A DNA stretch of 64,000 nucleotides from Nostoc sp. LEGE 06077. GTDB lineage: Bacteria > Cyanobacteriota > Cyanobacteriia > Cyanobacteriales > Nostocaceae. Of this stretch, positions 24,690-33,186 are shown piece by piece. Every line of letters begins with the position of its first letter. Position 1 is the stretch's first letter. The translations under genes were made by a program, and so were the position numbers. The DNA lies in contig NZ_JADEWI010000030.1 in the NCBI RefSeq assembly GCF_015207705.1, positions 1 to 64,000 on the forward strand. The letters are read 5' to 3'. A model generated the notes under the pieces. That model searched no databases. It was not told the origin of the DNA and saw nothing but the letters and a program-made list of their open reading frames with translations.

Positions 24690-25865
24690 TCAATATCGGA
24701 AAATACCTGCTACTTGTACCTGACTTGGCATTTTTTCTGGTTCCACAGCATAAACCTTGCCACCGTTGAGAATCGTATGAATCGCGGCAAAATCTAGCAT
24801 ATCTTGATCATCTGGTTCTGGTTCTGAGTGAATATCAACATTCATGGTTTCTGGGTCAAACTTGCCCCAAATTTGTTGTCCTACAGGTACAAACAAAGAA
24901 TCAACTCTTTGGTAATAAGCAGCAGCCACAATTTCTTTCAGATCACTAGAAGCTGTACCAGTACCTTCCCCGGCCAATTGTTGATAAAGCTCCATCGCTT
25001 GCTGTTCAGGCTCATGCAATAACGGCTCAACAATTTCCCAAGCATCTGCGTGTAATTCATCAGTTTGGAAAAGTTCTGGTCTGCGAGTAATACCTTGTTC
25101 GAGTAAATTGGTATAACTATTGGCTTGGCGGTAAATAGGGTGAAGATAATCTACCCCTGCCAAAATTAGTGGTGCTGTTTCTTCCCGCAGTTTTTCATGG
25201 AGTTCAGCATCAACTATGTGAAAGAATTGCAAAATTGCTTCTTGGTGTTGATCTCGGTCTGGACTTCCCTGTCCGTGAAATGCACCTGGCTGTGAACTTG
25301 AAAAAGAAGTTGCAGTGCTACCTTTTTTTGTGGCGATGCGAAATTGACCATCTTTAGCAGTTTCGTCATATAAAAGAGCTTCATCAAGACTCTTAGGCAG
25401 ATTTTCTACTTCTACTTCATCCAAACCAGAGCGCGTACCTGCAAAAAATTTCAAATCCTGTTGACTCAAAGCCAGAACATAGAACTTCCCATCATTATTA
25501 ATTAAATGTAGTAATGGTTTAATGTGAAAGCGATCGCTCACAACTACCAACTCTGCAAATTCCATTGGCAATTGATAATAGCGGAATATTCCCGGCGCAA
25601 TAAAAATAGCTAAACTTTGGTCTTGATTTTCCCAAAATTCCCCTGTATCCAGTTCCATTGCTGGCTGAAGCAACTGATTCGCCTCATTTTGGCTGATTTC
25701 CATTGCTTCTAAGCGGGCTTGTGCTTCCCGGATTAAATTTTTAAAGCGAATCGGATTTTGCCGAATCTCTGGCCCTGCTTTTTGCATAGGCATATATAGA
25801 GAAATACAGGGTTTATCAGTATTTTCAGTTAAAGTTTTGAGTTCATCAATAGATAATAGTGTCAT
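24690..25865 (-). CDS. baeRF family protein (bacterial eRF1-like, probably family 7)
   Basis: 391 residues. The layout matches bacterial archaeo-eukaryotic release-factor homologues: N-terminal 'TDKPCISLYMPMQKAGPEI' (the 'ISLYMP' opening is diagnostic), a central Sm-like barrel around 'FAELVVVSDRFHIKPLLHL' and 'KFYVLALSQQDLKFF', and a C-terminal L7Ae/eRF1-like domain ending 'NGGKVYAVEPEKMPSQ' and 'VAGIFRY'. Such proteins have been predicted to act at ribosomes in stress or in biological conflict; no activity is proven for this branch. A coding-free 223-base spacer lies upstream. No restriction or toxin gene is adjacent. Confidence 0.75.
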   Translation of the reverse strand: MTLLSIDELKTLTENTDKPCISLYMPMQKAGPEIRQNPIRFKNLIREAQARLEAMEISQNEANQLLQPAMELDTGEFWENQDQSLAIFIAPGIFRYYQLPMEFAELVVVSDRFHIKPLLHLINNDGKFYVLALSQQDLKFFAGTRSGLDEVEVENLPKSLDEALLYDETAKDGQFRIATKKGSTATSFSSSQPGAFHGQGSPDRDQHQEAILQFFHIVDAELHEKLREETAPLILAGVDYLHPIYRQANSYTNLLEQGITRRPELFQTDELHADAWEIVEPLLHEPEQQAMELYQQLAGEGTGTASSDLKEIVAAAYYQRVDSLFVPVGQQIWGKFDPETMNVDIHSEPEPDDQDMLDFAAIHTILNGGKVYAVEPEKMPSQVQVAGIFRY

Positions 25866-26014
25866 ATTATAAAGCTCCTATTTACATCCATACAGATGGC
25901 ATGATCTAGATTTATTTCAAAGCTAGATACTGAAAAATACATCTTTCTTTTGATAAAAAATACTCACCAACTCACCATTCTTTAGATGGATAAATTGGTA
26001 AGTATAAAAGTGGA

Positions 26015-26045
26015 TTAAAAAAATACGCCCATTTTAGGCGTATTA
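26015..26045 (-). terminator. Intrinsic terminator of the DUF1361 gene
   Basis: AATACGCC (26022-26029) pairs with GGCGTATT (26037-26044). Read on the minus strand the stem is followed by a run of seven T residues, as expected for a terminator of the leftward gene ending at 26089. Confidence 0.75.
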
Positions 26046-26088
26046 ATTCAAATTTTTATTCAACAATTTGAGCAAGAATTTGCATTTA

Positions 26089-26757
26089 TTAAGCATTGGG
26101 TGTATCAGTATTGGCCGAATTTGACTGAACATTGATCCCTTGTGCTGATGGACTCACGAAACCTAAACTAACTCGTTTCATCATCCAATACAAACCGAGA
26201 AGAATCACAAACGTAATAGTTATTAGTACTAAAGGCTGTTTACCCAAAAGTTCCTCGACACCTTTAGTCAATAACGCATCCGGTTGAGTAATAAAATCCC
26301 AACTGTTGAAACGTAAAAATCTGCCCCAATAAATCCCAACTGCACAAAGAGCATGAGTAATTAATTCAATCCTAAAAATCCAGTGGCTTTTGCCGATGCG
26401 GTGTAAATAGTAACCTAAATTGATTAAAGATATAACATAAGCTTCAAAGCCAGCAAAAATTACCAGCAAATAAACTGGAATTAATACTAACGTGATCATT
26501 AATACTGATTGGATTGTCCGAATATCGTCGATCAGATGAATGACATCGGTTAATAGATACGGCGCATTTGGTAAGAAAGCATAAAATACACTAAATCCCA
26601 ACCACCAAACCCAAGAACGTCCCCGTTTTGTGCGGAACAACCAAACACTCAAAGCCAAAGGTATAAAAGCCAAAAACAGGTTCCACGTCATCCAATTCAT
26701 GTTGATCCGTAAGACCTGTAAAACTCTGGCTATCAATTCAATCAATTCCCCTTTCAT
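26089..26757 (-). CDS. DUF1361 domain membrane protein
   Basis: 222 residues with five or six transmembrane segments. Family signatures: 'WNLFLAFIPLALSVWLFRTK', 'LPNAPYLLTDVIHLIDDIR' and 'GIYWGRFLRFNSWD'. The conserved Asn-Pro-Tyr and Asp residues in 'PNAPYLLTDVIHL' suggest a functional pore or active site, but no role is known for DUF1361. The final 25 residues are a hydrophilic tail. Monocistronic with its own terminator. Confidence 0.82.
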   Translation of the reverse strand: MKGELIELIARVLQVLRINMNWMTWNLFLAFIPLALSVWLFRTKRGRSWVWWLGFSVFYAFLPNAPYLLTDVIHLIDDIRTIQSVLMITLVLIPVYLLVIFAGFEAYVISLINLGYYLHRIGKSHWIFRIELITHALCAVGIYWGRFLRFNSWDFITQPDALLTKGVEELLGKQPLVLITITFVILLGLYWMMKRVSLGFVSPSAQGINVQSNSANTDTPNA

Positions 26758-27084
26758 AAATGCTCACTTGCAAGATGTGTGATTGATTTAATATCGTTCT
26801 TGAGTCTTAACTCTGTGGTTAACTGATAAGTTGGGAAAAAATTACTTTTAATATTTTTGGATATTTTCTACCCAGATCTGAAACTAGCTACTGCTTAATT
26901 AGTATAACCAGAAAATTATCAGAGATATATTTAGCAGAAATCTGGGAGTGTGAGTAGCAGTTTTGCTAGTCACACTCCCAGTATAATTTTTGCTCTAGGA
27001 GGTCGTATTTTTTTAGTCGTTTCTTAGATACAATCTGCCCTAAAGCAATTCCCGAAAAATTAAAAATTTGATATTTCCCAGTAG
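26758..27084. other. Intergenic region with a strong hairpin, no gene seen
   Basis: 327 bases. The notable element is CTGGGAGTGTGA (26942-26953) pairing with TCACACTCCCAG (26970-26981), followed on the plus strand by TATAATTTTT. On the minus strand it lies downstream of the gene ending at 27085 and may terminate it. Confidence 0.55.
26942..26991. terminator. 12-bp stem hairpin, probable terminator
   Basis: Perfect 12-bp stem (arms 26942-26953 and 26970-26981) with a 16-base loop. The U-run lies on the plus-strand side, whereas the adjacent gene is leftward, so its direction is ambiguous. Confidence 0.5.
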
Positions 27085-28137
27085 CTAACGCACTAAAACT
27101 CGACTGCGGGGGCCAATTGCTTGTTTAGCCGCAGTCACTTGTGGGCGACAATTGACAGACTCTTGGTCACAAATCTTAGGCGCGACGCTAGAAGCTTCTA
27201 AACTGACGGGATTAGCGCTGAGGGAATAGCCACTACTGAACTCTATATTAGATTCACTAGAGGGCGATGGGGAATTAGATTGACCAAATGTACTGCCATT
27301 ATTAGATTGTGTCGGAGCCTTAGCGATCGCACCACTATCTACGGATACAGGCACAGGTGTAGACGGAGTTGGTGTTGAAGGAGAAGGATTACTGACAACA
27401 GGTGTAGTTGGAGTAGTCCCACCACTGGAATTAATCGGTGTCGCATCCGCAGGTACGGTAATTGTCAACCTTACCAAAGGAGTATTTTTCATCTCATAGG
27501 GGGTGGGATCTGGCGTAGTACCAGGAATATCCGATTTATAATCAAAGACTGTCGGACTTTCGCCACCATTGCGATCGCTATATCTTGGCCCTTGGCCATT
27601 TAACTGAAAAGTCCCTTGATATTGCTGACCAGTTTTGGGGTCGGTAACAACCCCTGTATAGTAAGCTTTAGCAAAGCCAAACTCATCTTGAACCACACCT
27701 TGAAAGGAAATATTAGGGATTTTTCCTTGATAAGTAAAGGGTGTTAATTTACCACCAGACAGCGCTGGCGAAGTCAAAACCCCGTTGAAAGAAATCACGG
27801 GGATGCCTTTAAAATCAACGACATAACGCAAACTACCATCAGCACGTGTTAGTACCTTCACGTAGTCTGACTTATAAACAGGCACATAATTCGGCCTACT
27901 CGCAGTACCTATATTTCGTTGGTACAATCCTTGAGAATCAGTATCGATGCGTGTGACCGAGTTATTAAAATTAGGATTAAAACTCGGCAGTTCCAAGGTA
28001 CCTGAAATTGTCCCAGTACTTTCAATGATCAGTTGAGCCGAAGCACTGCTTCCGCCTAAACCAATAAAAACTGCGGCTAAACTACTACTACCCAAAACTG
28101 CACAGCCGATCTTTGTGACTGATGATTTGAATTGCAT
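27085..28137 (-). CDS. Exported Ser/Pro/Thr-rich hypothetical protein
   Basis: 350 residues. Signal peptide 'CAVLGSSSLAAVFIGLGG' with probable cleavage at ASA-QL. Residues 35-235 are a beta-rich domain ('LIIESTGTISGTLELPSF', 'YTGVVTDPKTGQQYQGTFQL'). This is followed by a low-complexity linker of 'PTTPVVSNPSPSTPTPSTPV' type and a C-terminal tail ending 'QAIGPRSRVLVR'. No named family recognised. It sits 175 bases downstream of the iron-uptake-type porin on the same strand, and both are envelope proteins. Function unknown. Confidence 0.6.
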   Translation of the reverse strand: MQFKSSVTKIGCAVLGSSSLAAVFIGLGGSSASAQLIIESTGTISGTLELPSFNPNFNNSVTRIDTDSQGLYQRNIGTASRPNYVPVYKSDYVKVLTRADGSLRYVVDFKGIPVISFNGVLTSPALSGGKLTPFTYQGKIPNISFQGVVQDEFGFAKAYYTGVVTDPKTGQQYQGTFQLNGQGPRYSDRNGGESPTVFDYKSDIPGTTPDPTPYEMKNTPLVRLTITVPADATPINSSGGTTPTTPVVSNPSPSTPTPSTPVPVSVDSGAIAKAPTQSNNGSTFGQSNSPSPSSESNIEFSSGYSLSANPVSLEASSVAPKICDQESVNCRPQVTAAKQAIGPRSRVLVR

Positions 28138-28312
28138 GAAAAATTTGCTCCTTATTTGTTCATGAAAAACAACACGCTGAGGAATCTCCTGCGTGATTAA
28201 AAAGTCGAAAATATAACTTGTGAATTCTCAAAGATTGCTGACAGTCAGGAGTATTAAGACAACACGGAGTAGGGGTTTCGCCCCCTGTGATTACATTTAC
28301 ATGATTACGGAA

Positions 28313-30247
28313 TTAAAACCGGAAAGCTGCTCGCAATGCGCCTACTATCAAAGTGTCGTTAGCAGCATTATGATCGGGATTGAATACAACTAATAAGCCT
28401 GGTGTTAAAGATAAACGGTCATTGAGTTGAGCGCGATAAAAAAGTTCGACGTGCAATGATGTATCGTTGCGTCCCCCTGGCGTTCCCCCATTGGAAAAGT
28501 TCGGAAAATTAAAGCCATCGGGTAAGTTGCTAGAAGTGATTTTAGGGGGTTGTCCGACCAAAATCCCACCCAAGTTACCAGCCCTACCCAAATTAGGTAA
28601 CGCTGCAAATAACATCCAGTTAGCAGTTTCTACACTACCAGAGAGATTAACTGGTTTAGAGCTAGAAAAACCACCCCAACCGCCCAACTGCAAATTATCA
28701 TTGACACGCCAGGCGACGGTAGCACCAACAGCATGGGTATTAAAAGCTGTACTAGGTGCAAATGGTGAAATTAATTGCGCGTCACCAATCCCAGTACCGA
28801 GTAAATCATTGGGGGAGTGGGAATATATGTAATCTATACCGATATCTAGATTATTAGTGGGCGCGAGAGTGAGTTGTGCGCCGGCGCTATATCTACCACC
28901 AAATAATCCCGCAGAATTACTATTACCTGGAAAACTGGGAATTTCTGAACTATATACACCTTGGAGACTAATGCGATCGCTAATTTCCCAGTCAAAACCT
29001 ATACCACCAGTACCACTGCCAATATTCAAAATTGGGTTACGCTGACCAAACTGGGAAATTGCGCCATCTCCCGAACCTTCTAAGGGGTTAATTCCCCGAA
29101 AGGTAGTAGCTGCATTCACACCAGCCGAACCCACCACAACTCCCAAGTTATCTGCTAGTAAAAACCGATAAGATAAGTCATTCAGAACTACTTGATTATC
29201 TGTATTCGACTCAAAACTCAATCGCCCCATATTGTGAGAGACTAACGAGGCATTAGAACCTAAATTTCCGGCTGATAGCCCTGTAATTAATAAATCTTTT
29301 CCAGTGAAGGAAGTTGCTAAGGTTAACTGTACGCTATTCGTAAAAGTGAGGCTTGTCTTACCTTGACGCTCTGGTATACCATCTCTAGGAAACAAATCAA
29401 CATTAGTCGTATTTGTGCCTTGAAGACTAAAAATAGCTTGCCCAAATAATCTGGTTGTTGTGGAAAACTGATGAGACTTTAATTCCACATTTTTATTTTC
29501 TAAAACATCAATACGTTGTATTACTTCTTGTAATTCAGTCTGAAACTCAGTCTGTAATCTTTGTATTTGGTCTAATTCTGCTTGACTAACACTATTAGCT
29601 TGATTTTTATTAATTAATTCTTGAATGTGATTGAGACAAACATTTAAACTATAGGCAAATTCATAACGATTTACAGCACTGTTACCTATATAATTCTCGT
29701 TTTTTCCGGCTATACAACCGTAGCGTTCAACTAAAGACTGTAAAGCAGTAAAAGCCCAGTCAGTGGGTTGTACATCATCTAGTTGCGACACCGATGTCAC
29801 TTGAGACATCTGATCATCCGACTCAGATGTCTCAGAAAACTCTGGTACGGCGGGAGATTCTGGAGCAATTAGTAGTTGCACAGATTGTGATAGTTGTGGT
29901 GTAGTTTCTGCTAGTGGTTGGGAGTCTTGGTTGACAGAATTTTGCCAACTATTATTTTTATGAATTTTATTAAGTAGATTTTGATACTTGTCATTTACAG
30001 GTGCAGCAATAGTTTCCGATGTGTTGTCAGGCTGCACGAATTCAGGCGGTGTGATTTCAGGCGATGGAGAATTTGGTGATAAATTCTCTTCTGTTAGCTG
30101 ATACACCCCGCTACCTGAATGAATTACAGGCGGATCTGGTAAATTATGTGGTGGAGATGTTTGGCCGGCTGTCAATACACCCAGCATCAGTAGACTTAAG
30201 TCACTCATGGTATATCTGTTGACTAACACCAATATTTCTTTTGACAA
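28313..30247 (-). CDS. Iron-uptake-type porin (SLH domain plus OprB-like barrel)
   Basis: 644 residues. A Pro-rich N-terminal region (about 30-150) precedes an SLH domain ('VSQLDDVQPTDWAFTALQSL', 'NRYEFAYSLNVCLNHI'), a coiled coil ('QLQTEFQTELQEVIQRIDV'-like) and a C-terminal 16-18-stranded barrel that ends in Phe ('VGALRAAFRF'), as outer-membrane porins do. These SLH-coil-OprB proteins are the main cyanobacterial porins, linked to iron and inorganic ion uptake; the SLH part binds the pyruvylated cell-wall polymer. The start is unsure: TTG at 30247 is required for a basic n-region, while the ATG at 30208 leaves a short acidic signal. The Pro-rich insertion before the SLH is longer than usual. 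Confidence 0.85.
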   Translation of the reverse strand: MSKEILVLVNRYTMSDLSLLMLGVLTAGQTSPPHNLPDPPVIHSGSGVYQLTEENLSPNSPSPEITPPEFVQPDNTSETIAAPVNDKYQNLLNKIHKNNSWQNSVNQDSQPLAETTPQLSQSVQLLIAPESPAVPEFSETSESDDQMSQVTSVSQLDDVQPTDWAFTALQSLVERYGCIAGKNENYIGNSAVNRYEFAYSLNVCLNHIQELINKNQANSVSQAELDQIQRLQTEFQTELQEVIQRIDVLENKNVELKSHQFSTTTRLFGQAIFSLQGTNTTNVDLFPRDGIPERQGKTSLTFTNSVQLTLATSFTGKDLLITGLSAGNLGSNASLVSHNMGRLSFESNTDNQVVLNDLSYRFLLADNLGVVVGSAGVNAATTFRGINPLEGSGDGAISQFGQRNPILNIGSGTGGIGFDWEISDRISLQGVYSSEIPSFPGNSNSAGLFGGRYSAGAQLTLAPTNNLDIGIDYIYSHSPNDLLGTGIGDAQLISPFAPSTAFNTHAVGATVAWRVNDNLQLGGWGGFSSSKPVNLSGSVETANWMLFAALPNLGRAGNLGGILVGQPPKITSSNLPDGFNFPNFSNGGTPGGRNDTSLHVELFYRAQLNDRLSLTPGLLVVFNPDHNAANDTLIVGALRAAFRF

Positions 30248-30551
30248 AGTTTTTTGGTGTTCTTCAGGATATTTCTGTATAAAAAGTTATAAAAAATCTG
30301 AAGTATGTTCGCCAGGCATCCTACGGCAGACGTTCCCACAGAGTAGTCTGAAATTAGCCACGCCAGTCGGGTGGTACAAAGTAAAAATCAGGGATAAAGC
30401 GAATTTTCCGCATTACCCTTCTGACACTGAAAAAACACAGAGGTGGAAACGTATAGGATATTGGTAAGGTAGATTGCGTTAAGCAACAATAAACCCTACT
30501 GATGTAGGGTTTGGGCATTAGTACGAGAATTAAACTTCAGCCTGCACACTT
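30248..30551. other. Intergenic region with a hairpin, no gene seen
   Basis: 304 bases. AAACCCTAC (30491-30499) and GTAGGGTTT (30504-30512) form a stem with a four-base loop that probably terminates the leftward lipoprotein gene ending at 30552. The remainder should hold the porin promoter; no obvious consensus was found. Confidence 0.55.
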
Positions 30552-31022
30552 TTACTCCGACTGGCTACAGTACTTATTCAGATCATTCATTAAAGTATCT
30601 GATTCTTTGCCAGCGGTTTTAGCGGCGGCGGTTAAGGCTGTATCAATTTCGGTTCTGGCTTTTTTGATTTTTTCTCTACCAGTAGGCGAAGCTTCGGCTG
30701 TTTTCGCAGCAGCCAAAGCGTTAGCTGCTTTAGCAATGGCATGACTGAGGTTATCAAACACCTTTTGAAAACGCCTTTGATATTCTTGGAGTTTGGGATC
30801 TGCCAATTTTAGTTCTTCTAAAGATGTATCAATAGCTTCTAAATCTTTAGATAATTGCAAGCTAGTGATTGCTTGCTTGCCTTTATTTTGATCAATGAGC
30901 GTATTTCCTTCATTCACGACTTGAATTAGCCGCTGACATTGGGAGGTTTTATTTTCACAACCAGTAACTAATAAAGCGAGACTCAGACTAATACTAGTAA
31001 TAAAACTATATTTACACCACAC
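30552..31022 (-). CDS. Predicted lipoprotein, alpha-helical
   Basis: 156 residues. 'SISLSLALLVTGCENKT' is a clear lipoprotein signal with lipobox VTGC. The mature part is almost entirely helical and Ala/Lys-rich: 'LQEYQRRFQKVFDNLSHAIA' and 'KARTEIDTALTAAAKTAGKE'. This suggests a coiled coil anchored in the membrane. Two Cys besides the lipid Cys ('SQCQRL' and 'NKYCSQSE') could form a disulfide linking the ends. Not assignable to a named family. Confidence 0.65.
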   Translation of the reverse strand: MWCKYSFITSISLSLALLVTGCENKTSQCQRLIQVVNEGNTLIDQNKGKQAITSLQLSKDLEAIDTSLEELKLADPKLQEYQRRFQKVFDNLSHAIAKAANALAAAKTAEASPTGREKIKKARTEIDTALTAAAKTAGKESDTLMNDLNKYCSQSE

Positions 31023-31328
31023 AGAGATTCATACCCCACCAGCAGTAAAACCCAGACAATCGTAACCAATAATTTCATAAATTGTGGAAATTGTTACGTG
31101 AATTTCCGTAAAAAATTGGTGGATAGCTAGAAAAATCCTGAAACTTAGCAATTACCCACTATTTGCCATACAGCCTAAACCTGGATACGTAAGCTGAGTT
31201 TGGTGGTGTAGTAGTAAATTTTATACAAATAATTCTCTTGAAATTCGACTTTTAGCTATTATCTGGCAGAATTTAGGATGATTTAGGTTAAAGTAGCGCC
31301 AATGTTTGCATTCAAGTCATAAAATCTT
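31023..31328. other. Divergent promoter region, no gene seen
   Basis: 306 bases between divergent starts. No ORF, hairpin or recognised operator. Confidence 0.5.
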
Positions 31329-32570
31329 ATGCGGGTTTTTGTTTGTTCTTTTTTACTGGTTATCAGTTTATTATTATCGTTCACGCCACTGGTTAAATCG
31401 GCAACACCCCCTTCTGATATTGAGCAGTATCTGATCAATGCTCAATTTCAACAGGGAGAGGAAGCTTTTGTGGCCAAGCTTCAGGAAAACGCCAATGATG
31501 ATCAGACGCGATTTAAGTTGGGAGTTGTGCAATTGATGGGTGCAACTCAACGGTTAACGCAATCACTCTACCGTTATGGTTTGCAGCAAAATTTTGTGAC
31601 GCAATTCTTCCCGATTTTACGTCTGCCTGTGCCAACAAATCCAACACCGCAGCCAGTGACATATCAAGATACACGAAAAATTTTACAAGACTTACTCAAT
31701 GATCTAACTCAAGTCAAAGATACTCTCGAACCTATCAAGGATAATCAAGTCAAGCTACCGTTGCGGATCGGTTTAACACGGCTCGATTTCAATGCTGATG
31801 GTAAGTTGGCAGAAGATGAATCTTTCTGGAAAACTTTCAGCTTATTGACAGGGATACCAGCTACAGAGAAAGCTGCTGAAAATTTAGCGATCGCTTTTGA
31901 TGCGGGTGATGTCATTTGGCTGAAGGGATATTGCAATTTACTGTCGGCGATCGCTCAGGTGGTTTTGGCTTATGACGAAAGTAAATTGTTTGATTCCACT
32001 GCTCATCTAGTTTTTGCTCAACCAAAAACCGCTTATCCATTTTTGGTTGAGGGTAGAAGTGCATCCGGTGGGTTTGATTTTGATATTATTGCCGACATTG
32101 TTACGTTCGTTCATCTGATTAATTTTCCCCTCACAGAACCAGAGCGTTTAACAACTGCAATCCAAAATTTTCAAACAGTTACAGCTTTAAGTCGTCAATC
32201 TTGGAAATTGATTTTAGCGGAAACCGATAATGATCGCGAATGGCTACCCAACCCTCAACAAAAGGGAGTAATTCCCAATGCTGTAGTTACTCAACCGATG
32301 ATTGATGGCTGGCTGACTTTCTTAGATGAAGCGGATACCTTACTGACAGGGAAAAAATTAATTCCCTTCTGGCGAAAACGTGAGGTTAGAGGTATTAATT
32401 TAAACAAAGTCTTCACTCAACCAAGTAACTTTGATTTGGTGCTGTGGGCGCAGGGAACTGGTGCTGCAACCTATTTAGAATTGGGAAGAGTCACAGATAA
32501 AAATACTTGGTTGCAGTTGTTAGAAGTTTTTCGGGGACAATTCTTTCAGTTTGCTGCTTGGTTTAATTAG
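31329..32570 (+). CDS. Exported hypothetical protein with an EF-hand-like loop
   Basis: 413 residues. Signal peptide 'CSFLLVISLLLSFTPLVKSA'. Mostly helical after that. A single loop 'DFNADGKLAEDE' near residue 155 fits the 12-position EF-hand calcium pattern (D-x-N-x-D-G-x-L-x-x-x-E) well. Other conserved-looking pieces are 'GVVQLMGATQRLTQSLYRYG' and 'AFDAGDVIWLKGYCNLL'. Similar proteins in bacteria are annotated only as hypothetical or exported. Terminated by a strong hairpin. Function unknown. Confidence 0.65.
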   Translation: MRVFVCSFLLVISLLLSFTPLVKSATPPSDIEQYLINAQFQQGEEAFVAKLQENANDDQTRFKLGVVQLMGATQRLTQSLYRYGLQQNFVTQFFPILRLPVPTNPTPQPVTYQDTRKILQDLLNDLTQVKDTLEPIKDNQVKLPLRIGLTRLDFNADGKLAEDESFWKTFSLLTGIPATEKAAENLAIAFDAGDVIWLKGYCNLLSAIAQVVLAYDESKLFDSTAHLVFAQPKTAYPFLVEGRSASGGFDFDIIADIVTFVHLINFPLTEPERLTTAIQNFQTVTALSRQSWKLILAETDNDREWLPNPQQKGVIPNAVVTQPMIDGWLTFLDEADTLLTGKKLIPFWRKREVRGINLNKVFTQPSNFDLVLWAQGTGAATYLELGRVTDKNTWLQLLEVFRGQFFQFAAWFN

Positions 32571-32603
32571 CCACCAGTTCTGGAATTAATTTGATAACTC
32601 GTT

Positions 32604-32635
32604 AGGGGTGCAATGTCTTGCACCCCTATTTAATT
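32604..32635 (+). terminator. Intrinsic terminator
   Basis: AGGGGTGCAA (32604-32613) pairs exactly with TTGCACCCCT (32618-32627), loop TGTC, then ATTTAATTTT. It closes the EF-hand-like gene. Confidence 0.85.
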
Positions 32636-32731
32636 TTGTGGGGATGCGATCGCCTTTTGGTGTCAACCCCTTATACAGCAGCGGCTAAGTAGCATTTGTT
32701 AAATTATTTAGCCTTTTTTTGTCAAGTCATG

Positions 32732-32760
32732 TTGACACTTCGTTACAAACTTGTTATATT
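32732..32760 (+). promoter_or_regulatory. Consensus sigma70-type promoter of the psb34 gene
   Basis: TTGACA (32732-32737) and TATATT (32755-32760) are separated by exactly 17 bases. The start of transcription would be near 32767, leaving a leader of about 28 bases with AGGA before the ATG at 32795. The near-perfect boxes imply strong basal expression. Confidence 0.75.
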
Positions 32761-32794
32761 TGTTTACATAAGTTAACAGCTAAGGAAAAACATT

Positions 32795-32965
32795 ATGTAT
32801 ACCACAATCAACGAAGATGGCATTCTCAACAACTATGCAACTGAACCCCAGGTTTACTGCGCTGAATACCCAGCAATTTGGGAACAACGCCGTTATGTTT
32901 TACAAGGCGCAGTTGCAACTATGTTTGTTTCTGTTCTAGTTTTGTTTGCTTTTGCAGTCAGCTAA
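32795..32965 (+). CDS. psb34: Psb34 / Ssl1498-family photosystem II assembly protein
   Basis: A 56-residue frame. It starts 'MYTTINEDGILNNYATEPQV' and ends in one membrane helix, 'GAVATMFVSVLVLFAFAVS'. The 'GxLNNYAxEPxxY' block followed by 'QQRRY'-like 'EQRRYVLQG' and a single helix is the signature of the Ssl1498 (Psb34) light-harvesting-like family. Psb34 binds CP47-containing photosystem II assembly intermediates and influences attachment of high-light-inducible proteins. AGGA at 32783-32786 lies nine bases before the ATG. The gene has its own promoter and terminator. Confidence 0.85.
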   Translation: MYTTINEDGILNNYATEPQVYCAEYPAIWEQRRYVLQGAVATMFVSVLVLFAFAVS

Positions 32966-33019
32966 TATTTTCTAATTTCGCTATTTGTATCACTCATCGT
33001 CATTTCTATTCTCCCCTTT

Positions 33020-33048
33020 ACCTCGGTTAGTTTCGCCGAGGTTTTTTG
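33020..33048 (+). terminator. Intrinsic terminator after psb34
   Basis: ACCTCGG and CCGAGGT (33020-33026, 33036-33042) form a GC-rich stem followed by TTTTTT. Confidence 0.9.
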
Positions 33049-33186
33049 TTGGCTAGGATTTAAATGAGAAGGGTGAAATGGGATAACTTCTAACCCATAT
33101 TTTTAGCTATTTTTAACTTAATTCACATCAATTCTTAAATATCGGTTTTTATCCTGAATTGTGTTGATCATTCAGGGTGAAAACAA

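Noticed and set aside
28467-28832. 121-residue plus-strand ORF opposite the porin barrel
   Set aside because: Antisense shadow of barrel strands; Pro-rich composition follows from the opposite strand's Gly codons.
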